From positions 1 through 22,678 of the forward strand of contig KZ992665.1 of NCBI GenBank assembly GCA_003614735.1: a stretch of 22,678 bases of DNA. The letters are read 5' to 3'. Made by a program: the position numbers and the translations under genes. The DNA is from Thamnocephalis sphaerospora. Taxonomy: Eukaryota; Zoopagomycota; Zoopagomycetes; Zoopagales; Sigmoideomycetaceae. This document shows positions 9,339 through 17,835 of the stretch, one piece after another. Position 1 is the first letter of the stretch; every line of letters starts with the position of its first letter. Below the pieces are notes generated by a model. That model made no database searches. It worked only from the letters and a program-made list of their open reading frames with translations, and was not told where the DNA came from.

Positions 9339-9758
9339 TGTGGCGTCATGGCCGACCATCGTAGCAAGGCGAGTGACCGAGAAGCGTCGATTGGCTGGCC
9401 CGTTAATGAACACCTTTAGCCGTCGCTAAATGGCTGAATCGTTTAGGCCATGCCAGAAAAGGTTGCCATCATGTAATGGCCATCGTCATTCGCTCATGGC
9501 AAGCATCATGCTAGTGTGAGTAGCAACGATGGTCATGGCGATCGGTTCGGCCAGCATGCAAAGCGGCCAAGGTGGCCGATGCATCGGTCGTTCATTCGCG
9601 TCCATCGCAGCGGCTGTGACTGCGGCGTAGAGTGCCTCTGTCCTTTGGCCAGACGAGACACGCGGACGCTGGCTCACAGACGGCTGTCATGTGCATGCGT
9701 GCGCACAGATACACCTCAGCCGCTGCCGATACCGTGCGCCTTTCCTCGGTGGCCCTGT

Positions 9759-9782
9759 CCGCCGCCGCCGCCGCCGCCGCCG
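9759..9782. repeat. (CCG)8 triplet repeat
   Basis: Eight perfect CCG units at the left end of the pyrimidine-rich stretch before WOPR gene 1. Confidence 0.95.
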
Positions 9783-10195
9783 CTGCGTCCGCACGCGCAC
9801 TCGCCATGGCTATCTGCGGCTGCTGCGGCTGCTGCAACCGGCATTCTCTCTCACAGGGTCCGCCTGTCCTGCCGTGGACGTGGTCATGATTAGATGGCCC
9901 GCGAATAACATAAAACGCCCGCATGTTGCTTTTCGGCGACTCCTTTCCATTCACCCTGCCACCATCGTACGCTCCGTTCTTTCTTTGCCTATTTCTATTC
10001 TGCCTTGCCGCTGTTGTGTACACATCCCATCTACCCGATCCGCCTGGCCGCACGTGCAGGTCCATTATCGGCTTTTTGGCCGCAGCTTATCCGGAAGCAC
10101 CCCTTGCCATCCTCTTGTGTGGCCGTCTGTCTGCTACACCATTCACCGTGTGTGGGTGCTATTATTGCCGCACCGTCCAACATTGGCAAGTACGG

Positions 10196-10226
10196 TTATT
10201 ATTATTATTATGGTGGTGGTGGTGGT
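10196..10226. repeat. (TTA)5 T (GGT)5 compound repeat
   Basis: Two perfect five-unit triplet runs stand back to back, separated by one T. They lie inside the long leader-like region of WOPR gene 1. Confidence 0.95.
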
Positions 10227-12106
10227 AGGGGCGGTTTCGTGCCATCGTCGGCCTTGGCCACTTGCGTACCCAGCCTCGTGGCACTGTCTACTGCAATCAC
10301 GTGCAGCTGGCGGTGACCAGTGCAGCCCCTCGTTTTTGCAGTGACGATTTTCCTGTGATTGGGCGACTAGGCTTTGATACGTGCGCCTGCTTTAGCTGCT
10401 ACTGCGGTTGCTATTGCGATACATGCCGCAAAGGAAGGAGCGGTATTGCGCTTGACGTTTGCGCATTGATTTGCGTGGGTCTACAGCAGGCCATTTCATC
10501 TATGCTACTGTCGTGCAAAGTAACCAAGTTGGCAGCGCGCTCGACCTGCGACGGCCGTCTAGTTGCTTGGAAACGCGTGCGCGTGGATTGGTGTTGGATG
10601 GCACGGTGTACGAGCACTGGCCGCAAAGCGCCTCATTATCCAGCAGACTGCGTGTCTTTTCCTCTGGCATCGTGCGCTCTCTCGGACAGTGCAGCTTGTA
10701 CGCCTAGATCGTCCTCGACCGTTTGCAACCTGTCGCCATCCTCACTACGCGTCGTGCCCGCATCTTTTGGCTACACCTCACACTCTCTTTCTTGTGCCCC
10801 GCGAGCAGCAGAGGCGGCAGGCGTCTCGGTTTCCGCCCGACATGAGTCTTGTCGCAGTGCTTGGTTCCATACATGCCGGGCAATGTCGTGGCCCGAAATG
10901 GCAAGGAGACGTTACGCTTCTCCTGGTCGCGGCACTGACCGCTTCACCTTGTTACTGCGGTTGTATCAGGTCTGCCCTTTACCGCCGACTTGACCACCTC
11001 CGCGTCCTGATTTGCGCCTCGGCAGGGTGTCGATGCGCGCGCACAAGCACACGCTGCATTACCCGTCTTGGCTGGACGTGATTCTAATGACCGGTCGCAG
11101 CTGTGCGGTTGGATACGTTCCGCGTCGGCGCGCTCTCTCGCGCTCTGCCCCTGATGCCGACTCCGTGCCATACCGGTTTACCGATGCCTCCTACTATGGC
11201 GGCGTTCTAAATATGCGCGCCCATGGCTTACCAGTCACGTTCCCCTTATCGCAACCTTGCCCCGTCCGTTTGCAGGCCCTTGACCAGCGCGGGTCGTTAA
11301 ATTGACCGCTTTGCTTTGCATGCTTGGTGGTCGTCTCCTCAGATTCTGCGGTTTGCGTCCGTTCGCATCTCGTCTTGTGCTTGTTCTTGTCCACGCTCGC
11401 CTGTTTTCGCGCACCATCGCCATCCTCATCGTCATCGTTGTCTTCGCTTAGCACATTGGTCCTTTTTTCGGTCAGAGGTAGGCAGCACAGCGGATGCATG
11501 GTCACACCTGCCCGCCCACACCTATCCACCCGCATAAGCATCGCCTTCTCGGCGCCTTACGTGCTTTTCTTTCCGCCTTGCTATGCATCTGACGGTCGTT
11601 TCAGTTCCCCGCCTACTGCCCGGCACGGCGTTGGCCTACGCTGACCCGTTGGATGCATGATCCTGTGCTATGCATGTGATCCCTGCAGAGGGTTCTGATA
11701 TGGCGCAAACAAGCAGGACGGATCATGTCCTGGCCTGCGCGCCGACTAGGCCCACTCGCTTTACCGTATGCTCGTGCTAATCACGCCACGTTGGCTGCAT
11801 CGTTCGTCCCAGCAGATCAAGGCTATCGTCGTGCCACGGTTCCAAGTAGAACACAGTCCTCAAGGCCATCGCCGTTGATTCAGCGTCACCTGTTGGGCAC
11901 GCTATCATCGTCAAGCCGTTAACACGCGCATCTCTGTGTGTGTGTGTGTGCGCGCTTCTGTGCACTCCTGTCTACGGTAGTCAGCTTGCGTTGGTTTTCC
12001 GTTTCTTTTCCATCTGTTCGCCTATCGTCAACCAACCTATTGGTACGGCGCTTGCTTATCGGCCATTGCTGCCTGTCCGCTGCTATTACCGTTCACTCTA
12101 TTTGCT

Positions 12107-14107
12107 ATGGAGAGCTACTTTGGCTATGTGGAGACGGTGCTGGATGCGCTGTTGATCTTTGAGGCGTGCCGTGTGGGCGTGCTCTCGCGTGCTCATCGGC
12201 GTCTGACGGACCAGGAACGTGCTGCTATCCGCTCTGGATCGGTGTTTGTCTGGGACGAGGATGAGACGGGCATTCATCGGTGGACAGACGGTCGTAGTTG
12301 GTCATCATCGCGAGCTCGCGGTAGTTTTTTAACCTATCGTGAACTCGACGATCCCACCAACCCAGTGCCGCCCGCTTGTCCGTCGACGCCCCCCGGCAGC
12401 GGGGATGCCGGTAGCAACAACGGCGCGGCCGACGACATCAAGGAGGGTGCGCACCGGTCGCCGTCACCAGCGCCTTCGGCTGAAAGCGACGAGCGCTCCG
12501 CTTCTCCGTCCTTTACGTCGTCTGGTCGTCGCTTGCGCTTGAAGCGCCAGGGGCTGACCAAGCGTGCGCTGTCGCTGAGTACCGCCGATGGGCGCAAGTT
12601 TCACCTTATTTCCTACTATCTGGCCAGTGATGTGATGGCCAGCCGGCTTAAAACCCCACGGGCTGACCCGCTAGTGACCTCCATCAAGATTCCCGAGCTG
12701 CTCTATCCGGAGCTTGTGGGCGAAATTGGCCCTGATGGTCGCGAAACCTGGCGTTTTGCCACGGCACAGGGTCGCGGTCATGCTTCGGCGGTCGTGCTTC
12801 GCACGTTGCCGCACATCTCCACCCCAACGGGCCATGCCCAGCGCCAGGCCCCACTGCCGCCGCCGCCACCGTCGGCCGCATCGTCGTCTATGGGCATGCT
12901 GACGGGCGGAGCACTGCGGTTTGGCAGGACGGGTCTTTCCGAGTCGCTGCCTAGCGTGTATCCACCGTCTCACCATCATCACCACCATCCTGTACATCAC
13001 CACGCTTACTATGCCCCGCCAGCGCAGGAGCGGCCGCGGCATGTGCCGGCACCTCCGGTATCACCACCGTCGACCGGTCAATTTTACGAGTCGCCGCATC
13101 ACATGCCGCATCGCCATCCAGCGTCGTCGGCCGGTGTCCTCACGGTGCCTCATCGCCACGAGCTGGTCCTACCGCAGGGACCCTATCACACCGACGCCAG
13201 CCGTGATGATGCGCACCAGCGAGCAACCGGTTTTTTCACGCCGGCATCGACGTTAGGCCGGCCGACCGAGTCGCCACCGCCGCCAGTATCATCTGCATCG
13301 GCTGATTGGCCGTATTCTACGCCAGGTCGCAAGACATTGCCTTCGCTGGCAGCTCACTTGTCGCCGCCACCGCCACCAGCATCGTCGTCGTCGCCGCATG
13401 GACCGCCAATGTCTTGCGTGAACCCGCTAGATGCATCTCGCTCGGCCAGTATGGCACAGTATCCTTCGGCCAGCGTGTACACGTCGCCAGCCGCTTACGG
13501 CACAAGCCATCACGGTGCCACCAGTCACATGCCGCCTACCCCCGCGCTGTCGGCTGAAGGCCGCCTGGCTTATCATGGCGCCAGCGGTCACCCTACCCTA
13601 GCAGTTGCGCCAAGCCGGCCAGAAGCACCTTTGCATAGTGTAAACTTGGCTCAGCGCACGCTATCCACGCCACCGCTGCCGTCGCTGGAGCAGTCACCGC
13701 CCCATTTGACCGCCGGTGCTTCCAGTCTAACTTTTCCTCCGGCACCGTATGGTGCGCCAGCGCTTGCCACGGCCCCTCCACATCATGGTCGTGCTAGTCT
13801 GCCCACGCGCCCATCGGCCCGGCACAGCTTCCACCCTTACAGTATGCCGGAACGTAAGAAGCGCCCTGTGTTTGGCGAAGAGTCGCTCGGTCCTCCTGCT
13901 CGCGCAGCACGCGATCCCTTTCCCACTCCGCCGGAATGGATGATGTCGCCTCTTGCTCAGGTTCACAGTCCCTTGACGCTGCCAGCTACACTACCTGCTG
14001 GCGCCTGTGCTTGCGTCGGCTGCGACAGCCTACATCAGGCCCGCCGTCAGCCGCGCCGTCATCAATTTGTGTACGAAAGCCATCCGCCTGTGAAGCAGTC
14101 CATCTAA
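12107..14107 (+). CDS. WOPR-family (Pac2/Gti1/Wor1) transcription factor, gene 1
   Basis: WOPR proteins bind DNA in the nucleus and switch developmental or morphological programmes in fungi. The 666-residue, intronless frame starts with the domain itself. Box A is about residues 4-80 (DALLIFEAC at 13-21, then GSVFVWDE, then RWTDGRSW, then FLTYREL). A Ser/Pro-rich linker covers 81-140, and box B is about 145-205 (GLTKRALSL, then HLISYY at 166-171). The VFVWDE and FLTYRE wording is closer to Pac2 than to Wor1/Ryp1. The remaining 450 residues are low-complexity, rich in Pro, Ser and His, with HHHHHH at 289-294, WPYSTPGR, and a basic RKKR at 583-586 that could aid nuclear import. Oddities: His57 replaces the Arg seen in gene 2 in the RRWT motif, Ser67 replaces the usual Pro of WSPSR, and Gln148 replaces Asp of DGL. 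It shares a 21-base identical run (12240-12260) with gene 2. Confidence 0.96.
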   Translation: MESYFGYVETVLDALLIFEACRVGVLSRAHRRLTDQERAAIRSGSVFVWDEDETGIHRWTDGRSWSSSRARGSFLTYRELDDPTNPVPPACPSTPPGSGDAGSNNGAADDIKEGAHRSPSPAPSAESDERSASPSFTSSGRRLRLKRQGLTKRALSLSTADGRKFHLISYYLASDVMASRLKTPRADPLVTSIKIPELLYPELVGEIGPDGRETWRFATAQGRGHASAVVLRTLPHISTPTGHAQRQAPLPPPPPSAASSSMGMLTGGALRFGRTGLSESLPSVYPPSHHHHHHPVHHHAYYAPPAQERPRHVPAPPVSPPSTGQFYESPHHMPHRHPASSAGVLTVPHRHELVLPQGPYHTDASRDDAHQRATGFFTPASTLGRPTESPPPPVSSASADWPYSTPGRKTLPSLAAHLSPPPPPASSSSPHGPPMSCVNPLDASRSASMAQYPSASVYTSPAAYGTSHHGATSHMPPTPALSAEGRLAYHGASGHPTLAVAPSRPEAPLHSVNLAQRTLSTPPLPSLEQSPPHLTAGASSLTFPPAPYGAPALATAPPHHGRASLPTRPSARHSFHPYSMPERKKRPVFGEESLGPPARAARDPFPTPPEWMMSPLAQVHSPLTLPATLPAGACACVGCDSLHQARRQPRRHQFVYESHPPVKQSI

Positions 14108-14587
14108 GGTGAATGGGCCATGGCCTGGTCGCCTATTGCTTCCCCTCACCCTCTCTCACACCCTCTCACCCTCGCACAGATACACACTACTTTCTAGCCC
14201 GCCGGGCACTCTGCGCTCTTTATGGCGCACATTTCTTCGCGTACCTACTCCATCTCTGCGTGCCAGTGATTTGGCCGTTTTTCTCTCTTTTGCATTTCCT
14301 GGTCTTTTTGCCAGACCTTTTCTACCCTGCGTGTTTTTGCTCGCTGATACGTACGAGCTCTGTTTGGATGAACCAGCGTGTGTTAACCTGTGGATATCCA
14401 GCGTGCAACGCCGCCGTGCACTTTAGGCCGACGGTCATGGTATCGATGCTTTGCCAAAACCAACAAATAGGGGCACGCATTTGGCTTTCTTCCTAGCCCA
14501 CACGCCACAAACGGCATGCTCGTTGCCAGCTGATCCTAGCCACGCTGCCGCTCATCCACTATAGACGATAGCCGGTGCTTTTTTTGT

Positions 14588-14689
14588 CTTTGCCACATGT
14601 CCAGTTTCTTGTCCAAGCTACGGACTTGCCACATTTCCCCGTGCTAGCAAGAAATGAATACAATTGCGTTCTCTTCTTCTTTGCCACAT
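14588..14689. promoter_or_regulatory. Cluster of TTGCCACAT motifs
   Basis: CTTTGCCACAT occurs at 14588-14598 and 14679-14689, CTTGCCACAT at 14625-14634, and looser TGCCACCAT and GGCCACCAT follow at about 14721 and 14741. A further CTTTGCCACAT is at 1901-1911 before ITC1. On the other strand the core reads GTGGCAAA, eight of nine bases of the yeast proteasome element GGTGGCAAA. Whether any factor binds here is unknown. Confidence 0.3.
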
Positions 14690-15382
14690 CCACATCTGCC
14701 CACACCTTGATTACCATCTGTGCCACCATGCCATACCTTTGGCCACCATCTACACGCTTACATTGATCCACCCTGTGTACGTGTGGCTGGGTGCCTTGCC
14801 AGAGAAAAATGGCAACGTTTGCGTTTCGGCCAGGTCTGCGGGGTCGGTACCACCTAAATCTGGCCAGTTGTGCTGTTATCGCCGTATCGCACCTAGTTCG
14901 TCCAATGTATTGCCCTGTTGCGTCACTTGGGCGGTAAACGAACAAGTGGGTGGCACAGAATTATGTTTGCTTTCTTTAGGCAGTCGCTGCACCTAGTTGG
15001 GCTTGGATGGCCACGTCATTGGCGCTCGCTGAGCTCAAACGGCAGCGTAGACACCATGATGGCGCCCACCACCATGTCCGCTGGGAGGCTGCACATCGCA
15101 CGTGAGTAGGACAGCCGCACGGCGTACACAATGCGGCGGCTCACCCAAACATGTCTGGTGGCACGTTTACAACGCCGCGAGTGGTCACAGCATCGGCGAA
15201 AGCACATCGTGCGCCTAGAGTGACGCCTTGTCCTTAGCGGTGCGTTTGCCAGCTGATCGATACTGGCTATCTGCCTGCGCTTTGCAATCGACCAACCGAC
15301 CGCAAAGGCGGCCTCGAAACAGCGCATGCGTGCACCATGCTGGTCACACCAAGCAGTGTACGGTCGGAACCGGTGGCCAGAC

Positions 15383-15435
15383 GGCAGTGGTGGTGGTGAT
15401 AGTGGTGATGGTGGTGGTGGCAGCAGTGATGATGA
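15383..15435. repeat. Imperfect GGT/GAT repeat
   Basis: A G- and T-rich stretch built of GGT, GAT and GCA triplets, for example GGTGGTGGTGATAGTGGTGA. It is imperfect, so probably older than the perfect runs between 7.6 and 10.2 kb. Confidence 0.8.
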
Positions 15436-15990
15436 TGGCCAGGCAATGCTCCACCAGCACTACCACTACTATCGCTGCCACCATCAGTTCATGCTGGCCG
15501 TCAACATGCACGCGCAAGACTAGAAAATTGCTTTATCGGGGGTAGGACAAGCGACGCGTGGCGTAGGACTGACCAGGGACATGCTGCTTGCTTTGCCTTT
15601 TTGCGCTGCCAACGTTGTGCGTACCTGGCCGCTACGGTTGCCGTGGCGATCACGCACACATACACACACATGCACACGCTTTGGCGGATGACGTTGCAGT
15701 CGGCTAAACGTTGGCTGCCCGCATGCGGCTGGGTTCCACCGGATGCCACGCGCTCCGCCATTTGGAGGCGCGGAGGTCGCAGCGGTCGGCAGTGCGCATG
15801 TGCAGCCAGCGTCGGCCGCGGCAGCATGCGGGGCACGGGCACCGAACCACAGGGTGCCGTGGTCGCGTTACCGGCAACATGCCGCTTGCAGCATCGATGT
15901 TACCAGCGACGGTCGGCCATTGCATATCACGGGTATTTCCACGGTCACACGCCGACCAGCCTAGCGTCTGCATCTTGCGCCGATGCAGTG

Positions 15991-17835
15991 GCCACTATGT
16001 ATGTGTACCGCATGAACTGGCGCAACGGCGCTTGCCGTGCTTTGTTCTCCCCGCTTGCCTCCCAGTGACTGGCGTACAATGGCCGCGCCGCGTCCTTTGT
16101 GTGCACGCGCTGGTACGCCCTTACTGCCATCACGACCGCCATGACTACCTTTTCCTCGTCGGTCGTTGGACGGGGTGATACGAAGGACCACGTCCGTCGT
16201 TGCTTCCCGTTTCCGCTTGGCCAGCTTGGTCAACACCCTATCCACGCTGGTGCCTTGCTGGCGTCGCCGAATGCGGCGGCACCGCCGGTTCACACCCGCA
16301 CGCACACGTTGCCCCTCGGCTGGTACCAGCGTCGGTCGGTCCGTCGGTCAGTCCGTCGGTCAGTTGTCCCTGTAGCACTGGTCTGCCACGCTGCACACAA
16401 ATACGCTTGTACCGCCACCCTCGCCTCCTTTCCTGGCCGTGTTGCCTTTCCTCTCTTGCTTACTCTTGATCTACCTCGGGATTTCCGGCTGCCGTCGCGT
16501 GTTGCTGCTGCTATCCATCCGCCTGCCCATCCATCGCATTTGTGGACATCTGCCACGCGTGGTGCCTCCATTGCTGCCGACCTTTTTGCCAGCGGTGGCA
16601 TCCGCACGTGTGTGCATCCTTGCTGGTGGCGGGTGAGCACTTTTTGTATTGCACTGCTCTGTCGTCGGCCCGCTGCTCCGTCGTCGGCCCTTGTGTACGC
16701 CCACATCTGGCCGCCCACGCGACAGCCTGCGCCATTCTTGTCTGCAGTGGCACGCTAGACAGTTTGGTGCTGGCTTTGCGCTAGACCACGCGTTGCCTCG
16801 GTGGCTCGTACATGATCATCCCTTGTCCTATTCGCCTGCAGTAGTCTGCTCACTTGTTATTCCTACTACTACTACTGCTGCTACGGTTGCTGCGCCGCCT
16901 TCATGATCCCCGCTGCTTTGCAGTTGTCCTGTTGGTTGCCACGTTCATTGATTCATACATTAGCAGCGTGCCTAAGAGCCACGTATGCTTGCTTGCCTTT
17001 TCCGTGTCTTTATTGACTAGGATAGACCTGCTGCTGCTGCTGGCTAACGTTGCCTGCTTCTGGCCGAAGGTTTAACCATCTCATCTCCTTTCGCAACCCC
17101 ACGTGGCCTGGCGCAACCTTTCCATGGGCCGCTGACAATCCAATCCCCCGCCTTTTGATTGCTTCTCTTCATCATTGCCTGGCTCTTTCCTCTGCTGTCC
17201 TCTCTTCTCCTTCCTTCCTCCCCCTCTCTCACCTCTGTCGCGCTTTCCGAGGATTCGGCCTACGTGTGCGCATACCCGTCCATCCACCCATTTACACAAT
17301 CCTCGTTCTACTTTGTGTGCCAGCATTGTTGGTCTCTATCCTGTGGCTGTCTTTGTGATAGACGATCTTCTATTGTTCTATATTCCTCCTGGCTCGGTCG
17401 GCACTGCCTAGTCTGTGCCACCGCGCGCACACAAAACTGGCGACCTGTGGCGTTGCCGTCTCCTTTTCTGGCTTAAACTGGCGCTGCGTGCGTGGTCGCC
17501 GCACCACGCGTGTGCTTGGTTGTACTGTGTGGGCGAGACTCTATCTGTTCTCTGGGTCCGCTTGGCTCTTCCCCACCTTTTTACCGCGACATCAGCCACC
17601 TCCACCGCCACCGCAGCAACGCTCGACGCCAGCCTCGTTCTCCTCCTTCTTCCTCTTCCTCGCCTCTCGCTTGACTTTGCCTGTACACCCATTGCAGACT
17701 GGACCTATCGTGGTGCAGTGTGTGCGACTGGCGACGACGCAGTCTGTGGTGCTCCAGGCCTTCTAGCGCGTCACCTTCAGCGGAGTAGCCGGGTCGGCGG
17801 CATCTTCACGTGTTGGCGCACCGCAAAAGGTCGGC
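15991..17835 (+). promoter_or_regulatory. Long pyrimidine-rich upstream region of WOPR gene 2
   Basis: This stretch before the WOPR 2 start is pyrimidine-rich, reaching 52 of 60 bases at 17161-17220. It repeats the pattern before WOPR gene 1 and suggests a leader or promoter of about 1.8 kb. Open frames here look like secreted or membrane proteins only because CT-rich DNA encodes Leu, Ser, Phe and Pro. A 12-bp tandem duplication is at 16341-16364. Confidence 0.4.
16331..16364. repeat. 12-bp tandem duplication with GTCG lead-in
   Basis: CCGTCGGTCAGT occurs twice head to tail (16341-16352 and 16353-16364), preceded by GTCGGTCGGT at 16331-16340. The whole is a short CGGTC-rich minisatellite in the upstream region of WOPR gene 2. 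Confidence 0.9.

Larger units (their letters stand above)
6955..9550. other. Gene-poor region, purine-rich on + strand
   Basis: No gene could be supported. The first 300 bases hold the likely H1 3' UTR. From about 8100 to 9000 the + strand is rich in purines (39 of 60 bases at 8461-8520), with AAGC-type direct repeats at about 8787-8830 and GAAC/GAGC repeats at 8141-8160. Perfect triplet repeats are dense. The open frames are either poor in acidic residues or run through the repeats. A transcript from the minus strand would have the same pyrimidine-rich character as the gene leaders elsewhere in the window. Confidence 0.5.
9551..12106 (+). promoter_or_regulatory. Long pyrimidine-rich upstream region of WOPR gene 1
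   Basis: About 2.5 kb before the WOPR 1 start is markedly pyrimidine-rich on the + strand (44 of 60 bases at 9961-10020, 41 of 60 at 11401-11460). This is the composition seen right before ITC1 and H1, but stretched ten-fold. It suggests a very long 5' leader or an extended promoter. It contains (CCG)8, (TTA)5-(GGT)5 and a (TG)8 run at 11935-11950. I see no convincing TATA box near the ATG and no coding exon. Confidence 0.4.
14108..15990. other. Region behind WOPR gene 1
   Basis: The first 250 bases are very pyrimidine-rich and probably form the 3' UTR. A 127-codon frame at 14113-14496 is hydrophobic only because of that composition. Between 14588 and 14750 lies a cluster of TTGCCACAT-like motifs. 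From 15380 to 15435 imperfect GGT/GAT repeats occur. No gene is supported on either strand. Confidence 0.5.

Noticed and set aside
9691..10344. 217-codon + frame before WOPR gene 1
   Set aside because: It passes through (CCG)8, (TTA)5 and (GGT)5 as Arg, Ile and Val runs, so openness comes from repeats.
14113..14496. 127-codon hydrophobic frame directly behind WOPR gene 1
   Set aside because: CT-rich 3' UTR sequence encodes Phe, Leu and Ser by composition; the frame is unrelated to the WOPR frame and no readthrough signal is seen.
17159..17476. Frame with a signal-peptide-like start in the WOPR gene 2 upstream region
   Set aside because: The region is up to 87% pyrimidine, which yields Leu/Ser/Phe/Pro in every frame; the apparent start is not ATG.
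7601..17835. WOPR recognition motif of the TTAAAGTTT type in the upstream regions
   Set aside because: No clear copy was seen by eye on either strand; the binding preference of these proteins may differ, so a matrix scan is needed.
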